From NCBI RefSeq assembly GCF_007785815.1, contig NZ_VNIM01000039.1:1-36926 (forward strand): a stretch of 36,926 nt of DNA, written 5' to 3'. Positions 26,623-35,377 of this stretch are shown here, piece after piece (positions within the stretch are counted from its first letter, which is position 1; every line of letters starts with the position of its first letter). The notes under the pieces are model-generated. The model saw nothing but the letters and a program-made list of their open reading frames with translations, ran no database searches and was not told the origin of the DNA. The DNA comes from Alterirhizorhabdus solaris (lineage in GTDB: Bacteria; Pseudomonadota; Alphaproteobacteria; Sphingomonadales; Sphingomonadaceae). The position numbers were made by a program, and so were the translations under genes.

Positions 26623-27621
26623 GTGACCGCCACCAGCCTCGATATCGTCGCGATCGGCAACGCCATCGTCGATGTGATCGCCCAAGCCGACGAGGCGTTC
26701 ATCGCCGCCGAGGGGATCGAGAAGGGCTCGATGCGGCTCGTCGACACCGATACCGCCGAGGGGCTGTACGGCCGCATGGCGCCGGGGATCGAGGCGAGCG
26801 GCGGGTCGGCCGCCAACACCGTCGCCGGCATCGCCGCGCTCGGCGGCAAGTGCGGCTTCATCGGGCAGGTGGCGGACGATTTCCTCGGCGGCGTCTTCAC
26901 CCACGACATTCGCGCGCTGGGCGTCGCCTTCGATACGCCGATGCGCGCGCCGGAACCGCCGACCGCGCGCTGCCTGATCCTCGTGACGCCCGATGCGCAA
27001 CGCACGATGAACACCTTCCTCGGCGCGGCGCAGTATCTGCCGGCGGCGTCGATCGACCAGTCGCTGATCGCCTCGGCCGCGATCCTGTATCTCGAGGGCT
27101 ATCTCTGGGATCCGGAGCAGCCGCGTGCGGCCATGCGCGCCGCGATCACCATCGCGAAGGGGGCAGGGCGCAAGGTGGCGTTCACCCTGTCCGACGCTTT
27201 CTGCATCGAGCGGCATCGCGCCGATTTCCGCACGCTGATCGAAAGCGGGCAGATCGATATCCTGTTCGCCAACGAGGCCGAGATCCTTTCGCTGAACGAG
27301 ACGCGCGACTTCGATGCGGCGGTGGCGGACCTGGCAGCCAAGGTGCCGCTGCTGGTGGTGACACGCGGCGAGCATGGCGCGATCGCGGTGGAGGGCGGCA
27401 CCCGCTTCTTCGCGGTGCCCGCCGAGCCGGTGGCGCAGGTGAAGGACACGACCGGGGCGGGTGACCTGTTCGCCGCCGGTTTCCTCGCCGGCCATGCCGC
27501 CGGCCGCCCGACCGCCGACTGCCTGACGATGGGCGCGATCGCCGCCGCCGAGGTGATCTCGCATTATGGCGCGCGGCCCGAAGCGGACCTGAAGGCGCTG
27601 GTCGCCGCCCGCCTGGGCTGA
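26623..27621 (+). CDS. PfkB-family carbohydrate kinase, adenosine kinase-like
   Basis: 332-residue ATP-dependent kinase of the PfkB/ribokinase superfamily; the sequence most resembles the adenosine kinases of proteobacteria, which phosphorylate adenosine to AMP. Motifs are GNAIVDVIA at the N-terminus (about 12-20), ASGGSAANTVAGIAALGG near 63-80, and the C-terminal signature DTTGAGDLFAAGFL (275-288) with the catalytic Asp281. The start is GTG at 26623, preceded by AGGGAG 7 bases away; the product (MTATSLDIVAIGN) fits the family. It ends just before a strong terminator. Substrate could also be another nucleoside or sugar. Confidence 0.88.
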   Translation: MTATSLDIVAIGNAIVDVIAQADEAFIAAEGIEKGSMRLVDTDTAEGLYGRMAPGIEASGGSAANTVAGIAALGGKCGFIGQVADDFLGGVFTHDIRALGVAFDTPMRAPEPPTARCLILVTPDAQRTMNTFLGAAQYLPAASIDQSLIASAAILYLEGYLWDPEQPRAAMRAAITIAKGAGRKVAFTLSDAFCIERHRADFRTLIESGQIDILFANEAEILSLNETRDFDAAVADLAAKVPLLVVTRGEHGAIAVEGGTRFFAVPAEPVAQVKDTTGAGDLFAAGFLAGHAAGRPTADCLTMGAIAAAEVISHYGARPEADLKALVAARLG

Positions 27622-27643
27622 ACGTTCGACGCCAGTCGATGAA

Positions 27644-27680
27644 AAGGCCCGCTTCCCGGCAAGGAGGCGGGCCTTCTTTT
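27644..27680 (+). terminator. Intrinsic terminator after the sugar kinase
   Basis: 9-bp stem AAGGCCCGC (27644-27652) / GCGGGCCTT (27667-27675), loop of 14 bases, then CTTTT. Confidence 0.85.
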
Positions 27681-27740
27681 ATGCGTGGTTGCGGAGCTTC
27701 CGAGAAACGTTTGCCGTTGCTGTCACGTGAAGTCAGAAAT

Positions 27741-27815
27741 GGCGTCTCGAAGAAGGGCAGCAGCCACGTCCTTCGAGACGGGTCTTCGGCAAGCTCGGTC
27801 CCTCCTCAGGATGAG
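27741..27815. repeat. Extragenic hairpin repeat, sphingomonad-type
   Basis: CGTCTCGAAG at 27743-27752 is perfectly complementary to CTTCGAGACG at 27771-27780, and the block continues with GGTCTTCGGCAAGCTC and CCTCCTCAGGATGAG. This combination is a familiar dispersed intergenic element in sphingomonads. It lies between the convergent sugar kinase and amino-acid transporter genes. Confidence 0.7.
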
Positions 27816-27844
27816 CGGCCGAAGGTCAGCCTGACACTCCCGCT

Positions 27845-29476
27845 TCAGGCCTGCTTGCCCCCCGGCGTGGGCGCGCCGGGCAGCGGCGGCACGGGCAGGG
27901 GCGGGGCGTCCGCATCCAGTTCCGGCACCCCGTCCAGCCCGCGGCCGACATGGCTGCGGCGACGGCTGTAGCCGAAATAGATCAGCAGCCCGACCGCACC
28001 CCAGACCGGAAGCACCAGGATCGCGGTGAGCGGCAGCGAGATGTACAGGCCGAGGCAGCCGACCATCGCCAGCGGCGCGATGACCCACACCAGCGGCGTG
28101 CGGAACGGACGCTTTCGGCCCGGATCGGTCTTGCGCAGCACCAGTACCGAGATCGCCACCATGAAGAAGGCGAACAGCGTGCCCGAGTTCGAGTAATCCG
28201 CCAGCTTGCCCACCGGCAGCAGCGCCGCCGCCACCGCCGCCGCGCAGCCGGTCACGATGGTGACGACATGCGGCGTGCGGTAGCGCGGGTGGACCGAGGC
28301 GAGCTTCTCCGGCAGCAGCCCGTCGCGCGCCATCGTGAAGAACACGCGGGTCTGGCCGAACATCATCATCAGCACCACCGAGGGCAGCGCGAGGAAGGCG
28401 GCGATGCCGAGCAGGTTGCCCACCTTGCTCCACCCGATCTCGCGCAGCACATGCGCCAGCGCCTCCTTCGAACAGACCAGCGGCTCCAGCGCGCCGCCCG
28501 CCACCAGCGAGGCGCAGCGCCCGGCCATCTCGGCCGAACCCGGCGCCAGCGGTACGCCGGCGGCGCCCATTTCGGGCTGGGCGCCGATCGCGCCGATCGC
28601 GCCGGCGGCGACCAGCAGGTAGAATATGGTGCAGATCAGCAGGCTGGCGATCAGACCGATCGGGACGTTGCGCTGCGGGTTCTTGGTCTCCTCGGCTGCG
28701 GTGGAGACGGCATCGAAGCCGACGTAGGCGAAGAAGATGGAGGCCGCCGCGCCCAGCACCCCGGCGCCGCCGGTGGGCATGAACGGCTCGAAGTTCTGGC
28801 CCTTCATCACCGGGATGGTCAATGCCACGAACAGGGTGAGCGCGGCGATCTTGATCGCCACCAGCACCGCGTTCACCCGCGCGCTTTCGGTCGTGCCGAT
28901 CACCAGTAGCCAGGTGACCATCAATGCGATGAAGATCGCCGGGATGTTGATCCAGCCGCCGACCTCCACCGCCTTCAGCAGGTCGGGCGTGGCATCGGAG
29001 CCGAGCGCCAGCAGCACGCGCGCGTTCAACCCGTCGGCATTACTGATGATCGAGGGGAAATCCACGCCCAGGCCGTTTCGCAACAGCCCCACCGCATAGT
29101 TGGACCAGCCGACCGCGACGGCGCTGGCGCCCACCGCATATTCGAGGATCAGCGCCCAGCCCACCATCCATGCGAGCAGCTCGCCCATCACCGCATAGGT
29201 ATAGGTGTAGGCGGAACCGGACACCGGCACCATCGAGGCCAGTTCGGAATAACACAGCGCCGCCACCGCGCAGACGAAGCCGGCGACGACGAAGCTGAGC
29301 ATCATGCCCGGCCCCGCCTTCTGCGCGGCTTCCGACGTCAGCACGAAGATGCCCGTGCCGATCACCGCGCCGATGCCCAGCATCGTCAGTTGGAAACCGC
29401 CCAGCGTGCGGTGAAGACCCTTCTTCTCCGCCGTCGCCATGATGGCGTCCAGAGATTTAACGCGCCCGAATATCAT
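27845..29476 (-). CDS. APC-superfamily amino-acid permease (cationic amino acid transporter type)
   Basis: 543-residue inner-membrane transporter with about 12-14 hydrophobic segments. The start MIFGRVKSLDAIMATAEKKGLHRTLGGFQLTMLGIGAVIGTGIFVLTSEAA contains the G[IV]G..IGTGIFV first-helix motif that binds the amino-acid backbone; SGSAYTYTYAVMGELLAWMVGW and IFFAYVGFDAVSTAAEETKNPQRN are two more superfamily blocks, the latter typical of the CAT subfamily (uptake of Lys/Arg/ornithine-type substrates, exact substrate unknown). A Pro-rich tail of about 30 residues (PPLPVPPLPGAPTPGGKQA) ends the protein. Two in-frame Met codons upstream of MATAEKKGL give a choice; 29476 gives the longest sensible start. 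It is a single gene, with a Pro-rich C-tail unusual for the family. Confidence 0.92.
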   Translation of the reverse strand: MIFGRVKSLDAIMATAEKKGLHRTLGGFQLTMLGIGAVIGTGIFVLTSEAAQKAGPGMMLSFVVAGFVCAVAALCYSELASMVPVSGSAYTYTYAVMGELLAWMVGWALILEYAVGASAVAVGWSNYAVGLLRNGLGVDFPSIISNADGLNARVLLALGSDATPDLLKAVEVGGWINIPAIFIALMVTWLLVIGTTESARVNAVLVAIKIAALTLFVALTIPVMKGQNFEPFMPTGGAGVLGAAASIFFAYVGFDAVSTAAEETKNPQRNVPIGLIASLLICTIFYLLVAAGAIGAIGAQPEMGAAGVPLAPGSAEMAGRCASLVAGGALEPLVCSKEALAHVLREIGWSKVGNLLGIAAFLALPSVVLMMMFGQTRVFFTMARDGLLPEKLASVHPRYRTPHVVTIVTGCAAAVAAALLPVGKLADYSNSGTLFAFFMVAISVLVLRKTDPGRKRPFRTPLVWVIAPLAMVGCLGLYISLPLTAILVLPVWGAVGLLIYFGYSRRRSHVGRGLDGVPELDADAPPLPVPPLPGAPTPGGKQA

Positions 29477-29583
29477 GCAATTTTCCCCCCGGGGGTGCGG
29501 GCGTTGAACAGCCCGGCCTATGGGGGGAGCCTAAACGCTAATGCCGCCCGCGCAAGCCCCGGCGCGGATGCGAGGGCAGGCCG

Positions 29584-29961
29584 TCAGCGCGGCAGCATCG
29601 CGCCGAACTGCCGCCCACCGAACAGATGGACATGGAGGTGCGGCACCTCCTGATGGCCGTGCCCGCCGATGTTGGCGAGCAGGCGATAACCCGGCGCGAC
29701 CAGCCCGTTCTCGCGCGCGACATGCCCCACCGCGCGGACAAAGCCGGCGATCGTGGCGTCGTCGGCCTTCGCGCTGAAATCGTCCCACGACACATACGAA
29801 CCCTTCGGGATCACGAGGATGTGGATCGGTGCCTGCGGGTTGATGTCGTGGAAGGCGAGGGCGTGGTCGTCCTCATACACCGTGTTCGCCGGGATCTCGC
29901 CGCGCAGGATACGGGCGAAGATATTGGTGTCGTCGTAGGGCAGGGTGGCGTCGATCGGCAT
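29584..29961 (-). CDS. HIT family protein (histidine triad nucleotide-binding)
   Basis: 125 residues. HINT-type HIT proteins hydrolyse nucleoside phosphoramidates and related adducts. The triad HLHVH is at 108-112 (PHLHVHLFGG), preceded by YRLLANIGGHGHQEV, and FARILRGEIPANTVYEDD at the N-terminus matches the family start. It comes 26 bases after hisE on the same strand, so is likely co-transcribed with the his genes, a common neighbour in alphaproteobacteria. Substrate unknown. The protein ends within 15 residues of the triad, normal for the HINT branch. Confidence 0.93.
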   Translation of the reverse strand: MPIDATLPYDDTNIFARILRGEIPANTVYEDDHALAFHDINPQAPIHILVIPKGSYVSWDDFSAKADDATIAGFVRAVGHVARENGLVAPGYRLLANIGGHGHQEVPHLHVHLFGGRQFGAMLPR

Positions 29962-29987
29962 GGTTTGGCTCCTCGGGGCCAGTTTGG

Positions 29988-30308
29988 TCAGGTGACGGCG
30001 CGCGCGGCCTTTTCGGCGATGCCGGAGGTGCCTTCACGACGGTCCAGCTCGGCCAGCACGTCGGCCAGCGGGATTTCCATCTCGGCGAGCAGCACGGCGA
30101 GGTGGAACAGCAGGTCGGCCGCCTCGCCGATCACCTCCGCCTTGTCGCCGCGCATCGCCGCGATCACCGTCTCCACCGCCTCCTCGCCCAGCTTCTGCGC
30201 GATCTTGGGGCGGCCGCGCATCAGCAGTCTGGCGACATAGGAGGTCGCCGGATCGCCGCCGCGCCGGGCGGCGATGGTCGCTTCGAGGGTGAAGAGGGTG
30301 TCGGCCAT
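29988..30308 (-). CDS. hisE: Phosphoribosyl-ATP pyrophosphatase
   Basis: Second step of histidine synthesis: converts phosphoribosyl-ATP to phosphoribosyl-AMP. 106 residues. The family's KIAQKLGEEAVETVIAA block (about 35-51) and EAADLLFHLAVLLAEM with metal-binding acidic residues are present. It is a stand-alone HisE, not fused to HisI; hisI is not in the window. The gene lies 31 bases after hisF and 26 bases before the HIT gene. Confidence 0.95.
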   Translation of the reverse strand: MADTLFTLEATIAARRGGDPATSYVARLLMRGRPKIAQKLGEEAVETVIAAMRGDKAEVIGEAADLLFHLAVLLAEMEIPLADVLAELDRREGTSGIAEKAARAVT

Positions 30309-30339
30309 GCCGGCCTTAAAGGGCCGTGCGGCCGGCGCG

Positions 30340-31119
30340 TCAAGCGCGGGGCGACGCCGCCCCGCGCACCGGCAGGCCGGCCGCGGCCAGCGCCGCGCGC
30401 GCCTCGGCCACGCTGTGCTTGCCGAAGTGGAAGATCGAGGCCGCCAGCACCGCGCTCGCGCCGCCCTGCGTCACGCCCGCCACCAGATCGTCGAGCGTGC
30501 CGACGCCGCCGCTGGCGATCACCGGCACGCGCACCGCATCGGCGATCGCGCGGGTGAGCGCGAGATCGTAGCCGCCGCGCGTGCCGTCGCGGTCCATCGA
30601 GGTGACGAGCAGTTCGCCCGCGCCCAGTTCGGCAAGGTGGCGGGCGTGGGCGACGGCGTCGATCCCGGTGCCGCGCCGCCCGCCGTGGGTGAAGATCTCC
30701 CACCGGCCGGGGCCGGTGCCGCGCGCGTCGATCGCGCCGACGACGCACTGGCTGCCGAACCGCTCGGCCAGTTCGCCCGCCAGTTCGGGCCGGGCGACGG
30801 CGGCGGAATTGATCGCCACCTTGTCCGCCCCGGCCAAGAGCAGCGCGCGCCCGTCCTCCACAGTCCGCACGCCGCCGCCCACTGTGAGCGGCATGAAGCA
30901 TACGGCGGCAGTGCGCGCCACCACGTCCAGGATGGTGCCGCGCCCCTCGTGGCTGGCGGTGATGTCGAGGAAGCACAATTCGTCCGCCTCGGCCGCGTCA
31001 TAGACCTTCGCCTGCGCCACCGGATCGCCGGCATCGGCCAGATCGACGAAATTGACCCCCTTCACCACGCGCCCGCCGGCGACGTCGAGACAGGGGATGA
31101 TGCGGACGCGGACGGTCAT
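30340..31119 (-). CDS. hisF: Imidazole glycerol phosphate synthase, cyclase subunit
   Basis: Uses ammonia delivered by HisH to make imidazole glycerol phosphate and AICAR from PRFAR. 259 residues, a TIM barrel. Near the N-terminus is [15 protein letters not shown] with the catalytic Asp12; the second catalytic Asp is in [31 protein letters not shown] and [13 protein letters not shown] bind the two phosphates. Start at 31119 ([10 protein letters not shown]); an in-frame ATG at 31173 comes from within a repeat and would add 18 residues that do not fit. Gap of 167 bases from hisA contains a repeat cluster. Confidence 0.95.
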   Translation of the reverse strand: MTVRVRIIPCLDVAGGRVVKGVNFVDLADAGDPVAQAKVYDAAEADELCFLDITASHEGRGTILDVVARTAAVCFMPLTVGGGVRTVEDGRALLLAGADKVAINSAAVARPELAGELAERFGSQCVVGAIDARGTGPGRWEIFTHGGRRGTGIDAVAHARHLAELGAGELLVTSMDRDGTRGGYDLALTRAIADAVRVPVIASGGVGTLDDLVAGVTQGGASAVLAASIFHFGKHSVAEARAALAAAGLPVRGAASPRA

Positions 31120-31142
31120 GGCCGACCCACACCTTCCATGTA

Positions 31143-31279
31143 TCGAGCGAAGTCGAGATACGCCGCGAGCCATCCAGCGGCGTGGGTTTTGGCCGGGTGG
31201 CCCCTCGACTTCGCTCGGGGAAAGGAAGCGGGTCTCTTCGTTATCGAAAGAGTGCCGTCATATGTCGAGCGAAGTCGAG
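31143..31279. repeat. Repeat cluster inside the his cluster
   Basis: The 15-base unit TCGAGCGAAGTCGAG occurs at 31143-31157 and 31265-31279, and inverted with one mismatch at 31204-31218. Each unit is itself a hairpin (TCGA, GCGAAG, TCGA). It is a well-known type of dispersed unit in sphingomonads. It fills the gap between hisA and hisF. Confidence 0.85.
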
Positions 31280-31286
31280 ACACCCG

Positions 31287-32021
31287 TCACTCCCCCCGCG
31301 CGATACGCAGCGCATCGGCGAGGTCGAGCCGGCCGTCGTACAACGCGCGCCCGGTGATGACGCCCTCGATGCCTTCCGAATGGTGGCGCGCAAGCTGGAG
31401 GATGTCGGCGATGCCGGCCACACCGCCGCTGGCGATCACCGGGATCGTGGTATGCCGCGCCAGCTTCAGCGTGGCGGCCACGTTGCAGCCCTTGAGCATC
31501 CCGTCGCGCCCGACATCGGTGAACAGCAGCGCCGCGACCCCGGCATCGACGAAGCGCGCGGCCAGATCGGCGACGGCGAGGTCGGACACCTCGGCCCAGC
31601 CGTGCGTGGCGACGAAACCGTCGCGCGCGTCGACCCCCACGACGATGCGGCCCGGCAGATCGCGCGCGGCCTCCCGCACCAGATCGGGGTTCTCCAGCGC
31701 GGCGGTGCCGATCACCACGCGATCGACGCCCAGCGCCAGCCAGCGGTCGATCCCGGCGCGGTCGCGGATACCGCCGCCGACCTGCACCTTGCCGGGGAAC
31801 GCCTTGACGATCGCCTCCACCGCGCCGCCGTTCACCGACTTGCCGGCGAACGCGCCATCCAGATCGACGACATGGAGATGATCCGCCCCGGCCTCGGCGA
31901 ACGCCCGCGCCTGAGCCGCCGGATCGTCGCCGTAGATCGTCGCGCGATCCATGTCGCCCTCGGCCAGGCGGACGACCTGGCCGCCCTTGAGATCGATGGC
32001 GGGGAAGACGATCAGGCTCAT
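31287..32021 (-). CDS. hisA: 1-(5-phosphoribosyl)-5-[(5-phosphoribosylamino)methylideneamino]imidazole-4-carboxamide isomerase
   Basis: Amadori rearrangement of ProFAR to PRFAR, the substrate of HisF/HisH. 244 residues, a TIM barrel related to HisF. Asp8 in FPAIDLKGGQVVRL is the first catalytic acid; GVDARDG contains the second. VQVGGGIRDRAGIDRWLALGVDRVVIGTAALENPDL and VIASGGVAGIADI bind the phosphates. It begins 10 bases after hisH ends. Confidence 0.96.
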   Translation of the reverse strand: MSLIVFPAIDLKGGQVVRLAEGDMDRATIYGDDPAAQARAFAEAGADHLHVVDLDGAFAGKSVNGGAVEAIVKAFPGKVQVGGGIRDRAGIDRWLALGVDRVVIGTAALENPDLVREAARDLPGRIVVGVDARDGFVATHGWAEVSDLAVADLAARFVDAGVAALLFTDVGRDGMLKGCNVAATLKLARHTTIPVIASGGVAGIADILQLARHHSEGIEGVITGRALYDGRLDLADALRIARGE

Positions 32022-32031
32022 TTCGGCAGGC

Positions 32032-32652
32032 TCATGGTTTCCAGTCCAGAAAGCGGGTGAGGAAGGCGAGGCCGTAGGCCTGGCTCTTCTCGGGGTGGAA
32101 CTGCACGCCGACGATCGTGTCGCGCGCCACGGCCGCGGCGATCGGCCCGCCGTGATCGGTGGTGGCGGCCAGATGCGCGGGGTCCGCCACGTCGAAGGCG
32201 TAGCTGTGGAGATAATAGGCCTCGCCCGGCACGATCAGCGGGTGGGGGCGGGCGGCGGCCACGTCGTTCCAGCCCATGTGCGGCACCTTGAGCGAGGCGT
32301 CGGCCGGTTCCAGCAGCCGCACGGTGCCGCCGATCCAGCCGAGGCCGGCGTGGCGGCCATGTTCCTCGCCGGCATCGGCCAGCAACTGCATCCCCACGCA
32401 GACGCCGAGGAACGGGCGGCCGTGCGTGTGCACCGCCTGTCCCATCGCCTCGACCATACCGGGGATGGCGGAAAGCGCGCCCATGCACGCGGCGAAGGCG
32501 CCGACGCCGGGCAGCACGATCCGGTCCGCCGCCGCCACCACCGCCGGATCGGCGGTGACGGCCACGTCGGTGGCGCCGGCCGCGCGCAGGGCGTTTTCCA
32601 CCGAGCGCAGGTTGCCCGCGCCGTAATCGATCAGCGCCAGTCGTTCAGCCAT
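32032..32652 (-). CDS. hisH: Imidazole glycerol phosphate synthase, glutamine amidotransferase subunit
   Basis: Class I glutaminase that supplies ammonia to HisF through a tunnel. 206 residues. The nucleophile Cys lies in [11 protein letters not shown], the His/Glu of the triad in VQFHPEKSQ, and the start [20 protein letters not shown] is typical. The open frame reaches 32796 inside hisB; I use ATG 32652, which overlaps the hisB stop by 8 bases. Confidence 0.96.
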   Translation of the reverse strand: MAERLALIDYGAGNLRSVENALRAAGATDVAVTADPAVVAAADRIVLPGVGAFAACMGALSAIPGMVEAMGQAVHTHGRPFLGVCVGMQLLADAGEEHGRHAGLGWIGGTVRLLEPADASLKVPHMGWNDVAAARPHPLIVPGEAYYLHSYAFDVADPAHLAATTDHGGPIAAAVARDTIVGVQFHPEKSQAYGLAFLTRFLDWKP

Positions 32653-33256
32653 GGCCGCCGAGCGTGCCCTTGGTGGACGGGATCGCATCGCCCTTGCGCG
32701 GATCCAGTTCGATCGCGGCGCGCAGCGCGCGGGCCACCGCCTTGAAGCTGCTCTCGACGATATGGTGGTTGTTGCGCCCGTACAAATTCTCGACATGCAG
32801 CGTGATGCCGGCCCCTTGCGCGAACGAGTGGAACCAGTGCTCGAACAGTTCGGTATCGAAATCGCCCAGTTTGCTCTGGGTGAACTGCACCCGCCACACC
32901 GAATAGGGCCGGCCGGAAATGTCGATCGCCGCGCGCGTCAACGTCTCGTCCATCGGCGCATAGGCGTGGCCGAAGCGGGCGATGCCGCGCCGGTCGCCCA
33001 GCGCGCGGGCGAACGCCTCGCCCAGCGCGATCGCCGAATCCTCGGTGGTGTGGTGCTGGTCGATGTGGAGATCGCCCTTCGCCGCCAGCGTGATATCGAT
33101 CAGCGAATGGCGCGAAAGCTGTTCGAGCATGTGATCGAGGAAACCGATACCGGTCGAGATCCGGTACACGCCGGTGCCGTCGAGGTTCAGCTCGACCGAG
33201 ATATCGGTCTCGCTGGTGGTGCGCGAGAGAGAGGCGGTGCGAGAAGCCTGTGACAT
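32645..33256 (-). CDS. hisB: Imidazoleglycerol-phosphate dehydratase
   Basis: Removes water from imidazole glycerol phosphate to give imidazole acetol phosphate. 203 residues, the stand-alone dehydratase without the N-terminal phosphatase domain of the enterobacterial fusion. Manganese-binding His/Glu blocks are visible: [30 protein letters not shown], and [18 protein letters not shown]. Start at 33256 ([12 protein letters not shown]); an ATG at 33391 is inside the sspB gene. It is the first gene of the his run and divergent from sspB with a 77-base gap. Confidence 0.96.
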   Translation of the reverse strand: MSQASRTASLSRTTSETDISVELNLDGTGVYRISTGIGFLDHMLEQLSRHSLIDITLAAKGDLHIDQHHTTEDSAIALGEAFARALGDRRGIARFGHAYAPMDETLTRAAIDISGRPYSVWRVQFTQSKLGDFDTELFEHWFHSFAQGAGITLHVENLYGRNNHHIVESSFKAVARALRAAIELDPRKGDAIPSTKGTLGGHG

Positions 33257-33333
33257 GCCGGCGGCTATAGCGCGGGCAGCGCCGGGCGCAACGCGTCTTG
33301 ACCGGCCCGGCCCGAACGTCCACCAAGCAGGGC

Positions 33334-33813
33334 ATGAGCGACACCGCGCCCGACAGCCTGATTCCCTATGACGAGATCGTCCAGGAGGCATTGCGGGCGG
33401 TCGTCGGCCGCGTGCTGGGGGAGGTCGAGAAGAATGGCGGCCTGCCCGGCCAGCACCATTTCTACATCACCTTCAAGACCGGGGCGGCCGGCGTGGACAT
33501 TCCGCGCCACCTGACCGAGCGTTTTCCCGATGAGATGACGATCGTCATCCAGAACCGCTATTGGGATCTGAAGGTGACGGCGGACGGTTTCGAGGTGGGG
33601 CTGAGCTTCAACCAGGTCGCGTCCAAGCTGATCGTGCCGTTCTCGGCGGTGACCGGCTTCGTCGATCCGGCGGTGAACTTCGCGCTGCAATTCCAGGCGC
33701 AGGGCGAGGACGATTCGCCCGAGGCAAACAGCGCCGGCAACGACGCGCCGATCGCCGAACCGATCGAGGACGGCTCCAACGTCGTCTCGGTCGACTTCAC
33801 CCGCAAGAAATAG
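33334..33813 (+). CDS. sspB: SspB family ClpXP adaptor
   Basis: Adaptor that tethers ssrA-tagged and other substrates to ClpXP for degradation. 159 residues: the substrate-binding beta domain (about 20-115, with [55 protein letters not shown]) and an acidic, flexible linker (about 120-145) ending in the C-terminal ClpX-binding stretch [11 protein letters not shown]. This is the alphaproteobacterial form. Start at 33334 ([15 protein letters not shown]); the ATG at 33298 would add 12 unlike residues. Confidence 0.92.
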   Translation: MSDTAPDSLIPYDEIVQEALRAVVGRVLGEVEKNGGLPGQHHFYITFKTGAAGVDIPRHLTERFPDEMTIVIQNRYWDLKVTADGFEVGLSFNQVASKLIVPFSAVTGFVDPAVNFALQFQAQGEDDSPEANSAGNDAPIAEPIEDGSNVVSVDFTRKK

Positions 33814-33834
33814 CCCCGCCGGGGCTGCACGGCG

Positions 33835-34014
33835 ATGCCGGCGGGCAACACCTCCCTGTTCCTCACGATCGCGATGCTGGCGGTGTTCGCGCTGGTGGCG
33901 GGCGGCGTGTACCTGATCCGCCGGCGGGTGGCCGACCGACGGCGGGGCGTGCTGATGATCGTGGCCGCGCTGGTGCTGCTGGGGAACGTGCTGATCTTGA
34001 CGTGGCCGATTTAG
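33835..34014 (+). CDS. Small two-segment membrane protein
   Basis: 59 residues, read directly from the sequence: it starts MPAGNTSLFLTIAMLAVFAL, has a basic loop RRRVADRRR (about 30-37) between two hydrophobic segments (about 7-27 and 39-57), and ends TWPI. The positive loop argues for a hairpin with both ends outside. It starts 21 bases after sspB, beyond a short stem (AGCCCC at 33812-33817 / GGGGCT at 33821-33826), with weak ribosome site. No family recognised; the topology makes it a plausible real gene. Confidence 0.6.
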   Translation: MPAGNTSLFLTIAMLAVFALVAGGVYLIRRRVADRRRGVLMIVAALVLLGNVLILTWPI

Positions 34015-34088
34015 TCTTCGTCTTATTCGGAAGCTAACGCCCAGAAGCGGACGTTGCTCTCACTGGCGACACACGCCACTCTCGCGGA

Positions 34089-34496
34089 ATGAAGCGGCGT
34101 GCACTCACCCCATATATCCTGCCGTTGATCCTGGCCGGATCGTTGATCGGCGTGGGGTGGAACAACGCTTGGAATTGCGATCCTCCGCCGGGCTGGGGCT
34201 ATTGGCCCAATCCCGGCTTCGGTTACCGCATGATAAATCTCGTCGAGCTCGATGAACAGGCGCGACCGTCTTTTAACAGAAGCCGTATTAGTTGGACCGA
34301 CCTGAAACAGCTTATGAGCCTCACCCGTGGAATGTCGCCGAAGCCGATCATTCTATTTCGCCCGTCAGTAGCCGCGTCTTGTGCAGCGAAGCGACAAGTT
34401 CGAGCGATGATGATAGATTACGGTTGCAGCAGTGGTAGATGCGCTGAAGGATCGACGTGGGATGGTGAACCCGCGCCGCAAGACGGCACACCCTGA
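34089..34496 (+). CDS. Exported hypothetical protein in an AT-richer island
   Basis: 135 residues beginning MKRRALTPYILPLILAGSLIGVG, a basic-hydrophobic segment that can serve as signal peptide or anchor. The rest has four or more cysteines (DPPP after NC, ASCAAKR, DYGCSSGRCAEG) and a stretch PKPIILFRPSVAASC...VRAMMIDYGC whose strand-helix order recalls the periplasmic domain of ExbD/TolR proteins; this is a weak resemblance. Codon use and GC differ from the neighbours (more A/T, with ATA, AGA and TTA codons), consistent with lateral gain or relaxed selection. No partner gene is adjacent. Confidence 0.6.
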   Translation: MKRRALTPYILPLILAGSLIGVGWNNAWNCDPPPGWGYWPNPGFGYRMINLVELDEQARPSFNRSRISWTDLKQLMSLTRGMSPKPIILFRPSVAASCAAKRQVRAMMIDYGCSSGRCAEGSTWDGEPAPQDGTP

Positions 34497-34683
34497 GCGA
34501 CTCACTGCATCTCCTCGGATAGCTGAAAGCCGCACTTCCGCTTTCCACCAAATTATGACATTCATACCCGCGTTGTCACCGCCCCCCTCATCCATGCCAT
34601 CGCCCGCTCGGCAAGCTGGCGATGTTTGAGCCGAGGCAGTATGCAAGGTGGTCAATGGGGCGGCGATAGTCCCGCCCGCTCCG

Positions 34684-35331
34684 TCACCGATCCCCGGCCA
34701 GCCGCATGTCCAGATAATTGTCCACCGACTTCATCAGGTCGGGCATCTCGTGCTCGAAGAAGTGGTTGGCCTTCGGGATCGTGTCGTGGTGGATGGTGAT
34801 GTGCTTTTGCGTGCGCAGCTTGTCGACCAGCTTCTGCACCGCGCTGGGCGTCACCACCTCGTCGCCGTCGCCCTGGATGATGATGCCGGAGGACGGGCAG
34901 GGGGCGAGGAAGGTGAAGTCGTACATGTTGGCCGGCGGCGCGATCGAGATGAAGCCCTTGATCTCGGGGCGGCGCATCAGCAACTGCATGCCGATCCACG
35001 CGCCGAACGAGAAGCCGGCGATCCACGTCGTCTGCGCTTCCGGGTGGATCGACTGCACCCAGTCGAGCGCGCTCGCCGCGTCGGAAAGTTCGCCCACGCC
35101 GTTGTCGAACACGCCCTGCGACTTGCCGACCCCGCGGAAATTGAACCGCAGTGTGGCGAACCCGCGCCGCACGAACGTCTGGTAAAGCTGCTGGACGATA
35201 CGGTTGTTCATCGTGCCGCCGCCCTGCGGGTGCGGGTGCAGGATCATGGCGACCGGCGCGCGCGGGCGCGGCCCCGGGTTGAAACGGCCTTCGAGCCGGC
35301 CTTCTGGTCCGGGAAAGATGACTTCGGGCAT
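34684..35331 (-). CDS. Alpha/beta hydrolase (serine hydrolase)
   Basis: 215-residue cytoplasmic hydrolase of unknown substrate. The nucleophile is Ser108 in GFSFGAWIG, the oxyanion region is ILHPHPQGGGTMNN (30-43), the acid is in GDGDEVV (155 or 157), and His190 in ANHFFE completes the triad. The type with LHPHPQGGGTMNN is common next to Fe-S (isc/suf) genes of alphaproteobacteria, as here. Start at 35331 (MPEVIFPG); the frame above to 35409 crosses the promoter region. Divergent from the desulfurase pair. Confidence 0.9.
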   Translation of the reverse strand: MPEVIFPGPEGRLEGRFNPGPRPRAPVAMILHPHPQGGGTMNNRIVQQLYQTFVRRGFATLRFNFRGVGKSQGVFDNGVGELSDAASALDWVQSIHPEAQTTWIAGFSFGAWIGMQLLMRRPEIKGFISIAPPANMYDFTFLAPCPSSGIIIQGDGDEVVTPSAVQKLVDKLRTQKHITIHHDTIPKANHFFEHEMPDLMKSVDNYLDMRLAGDR

Positions 35332-35377
35332 CGCAACCTGCTTGACTGGGGCGTCACGGAGGGTGCGACGCAAGGCC

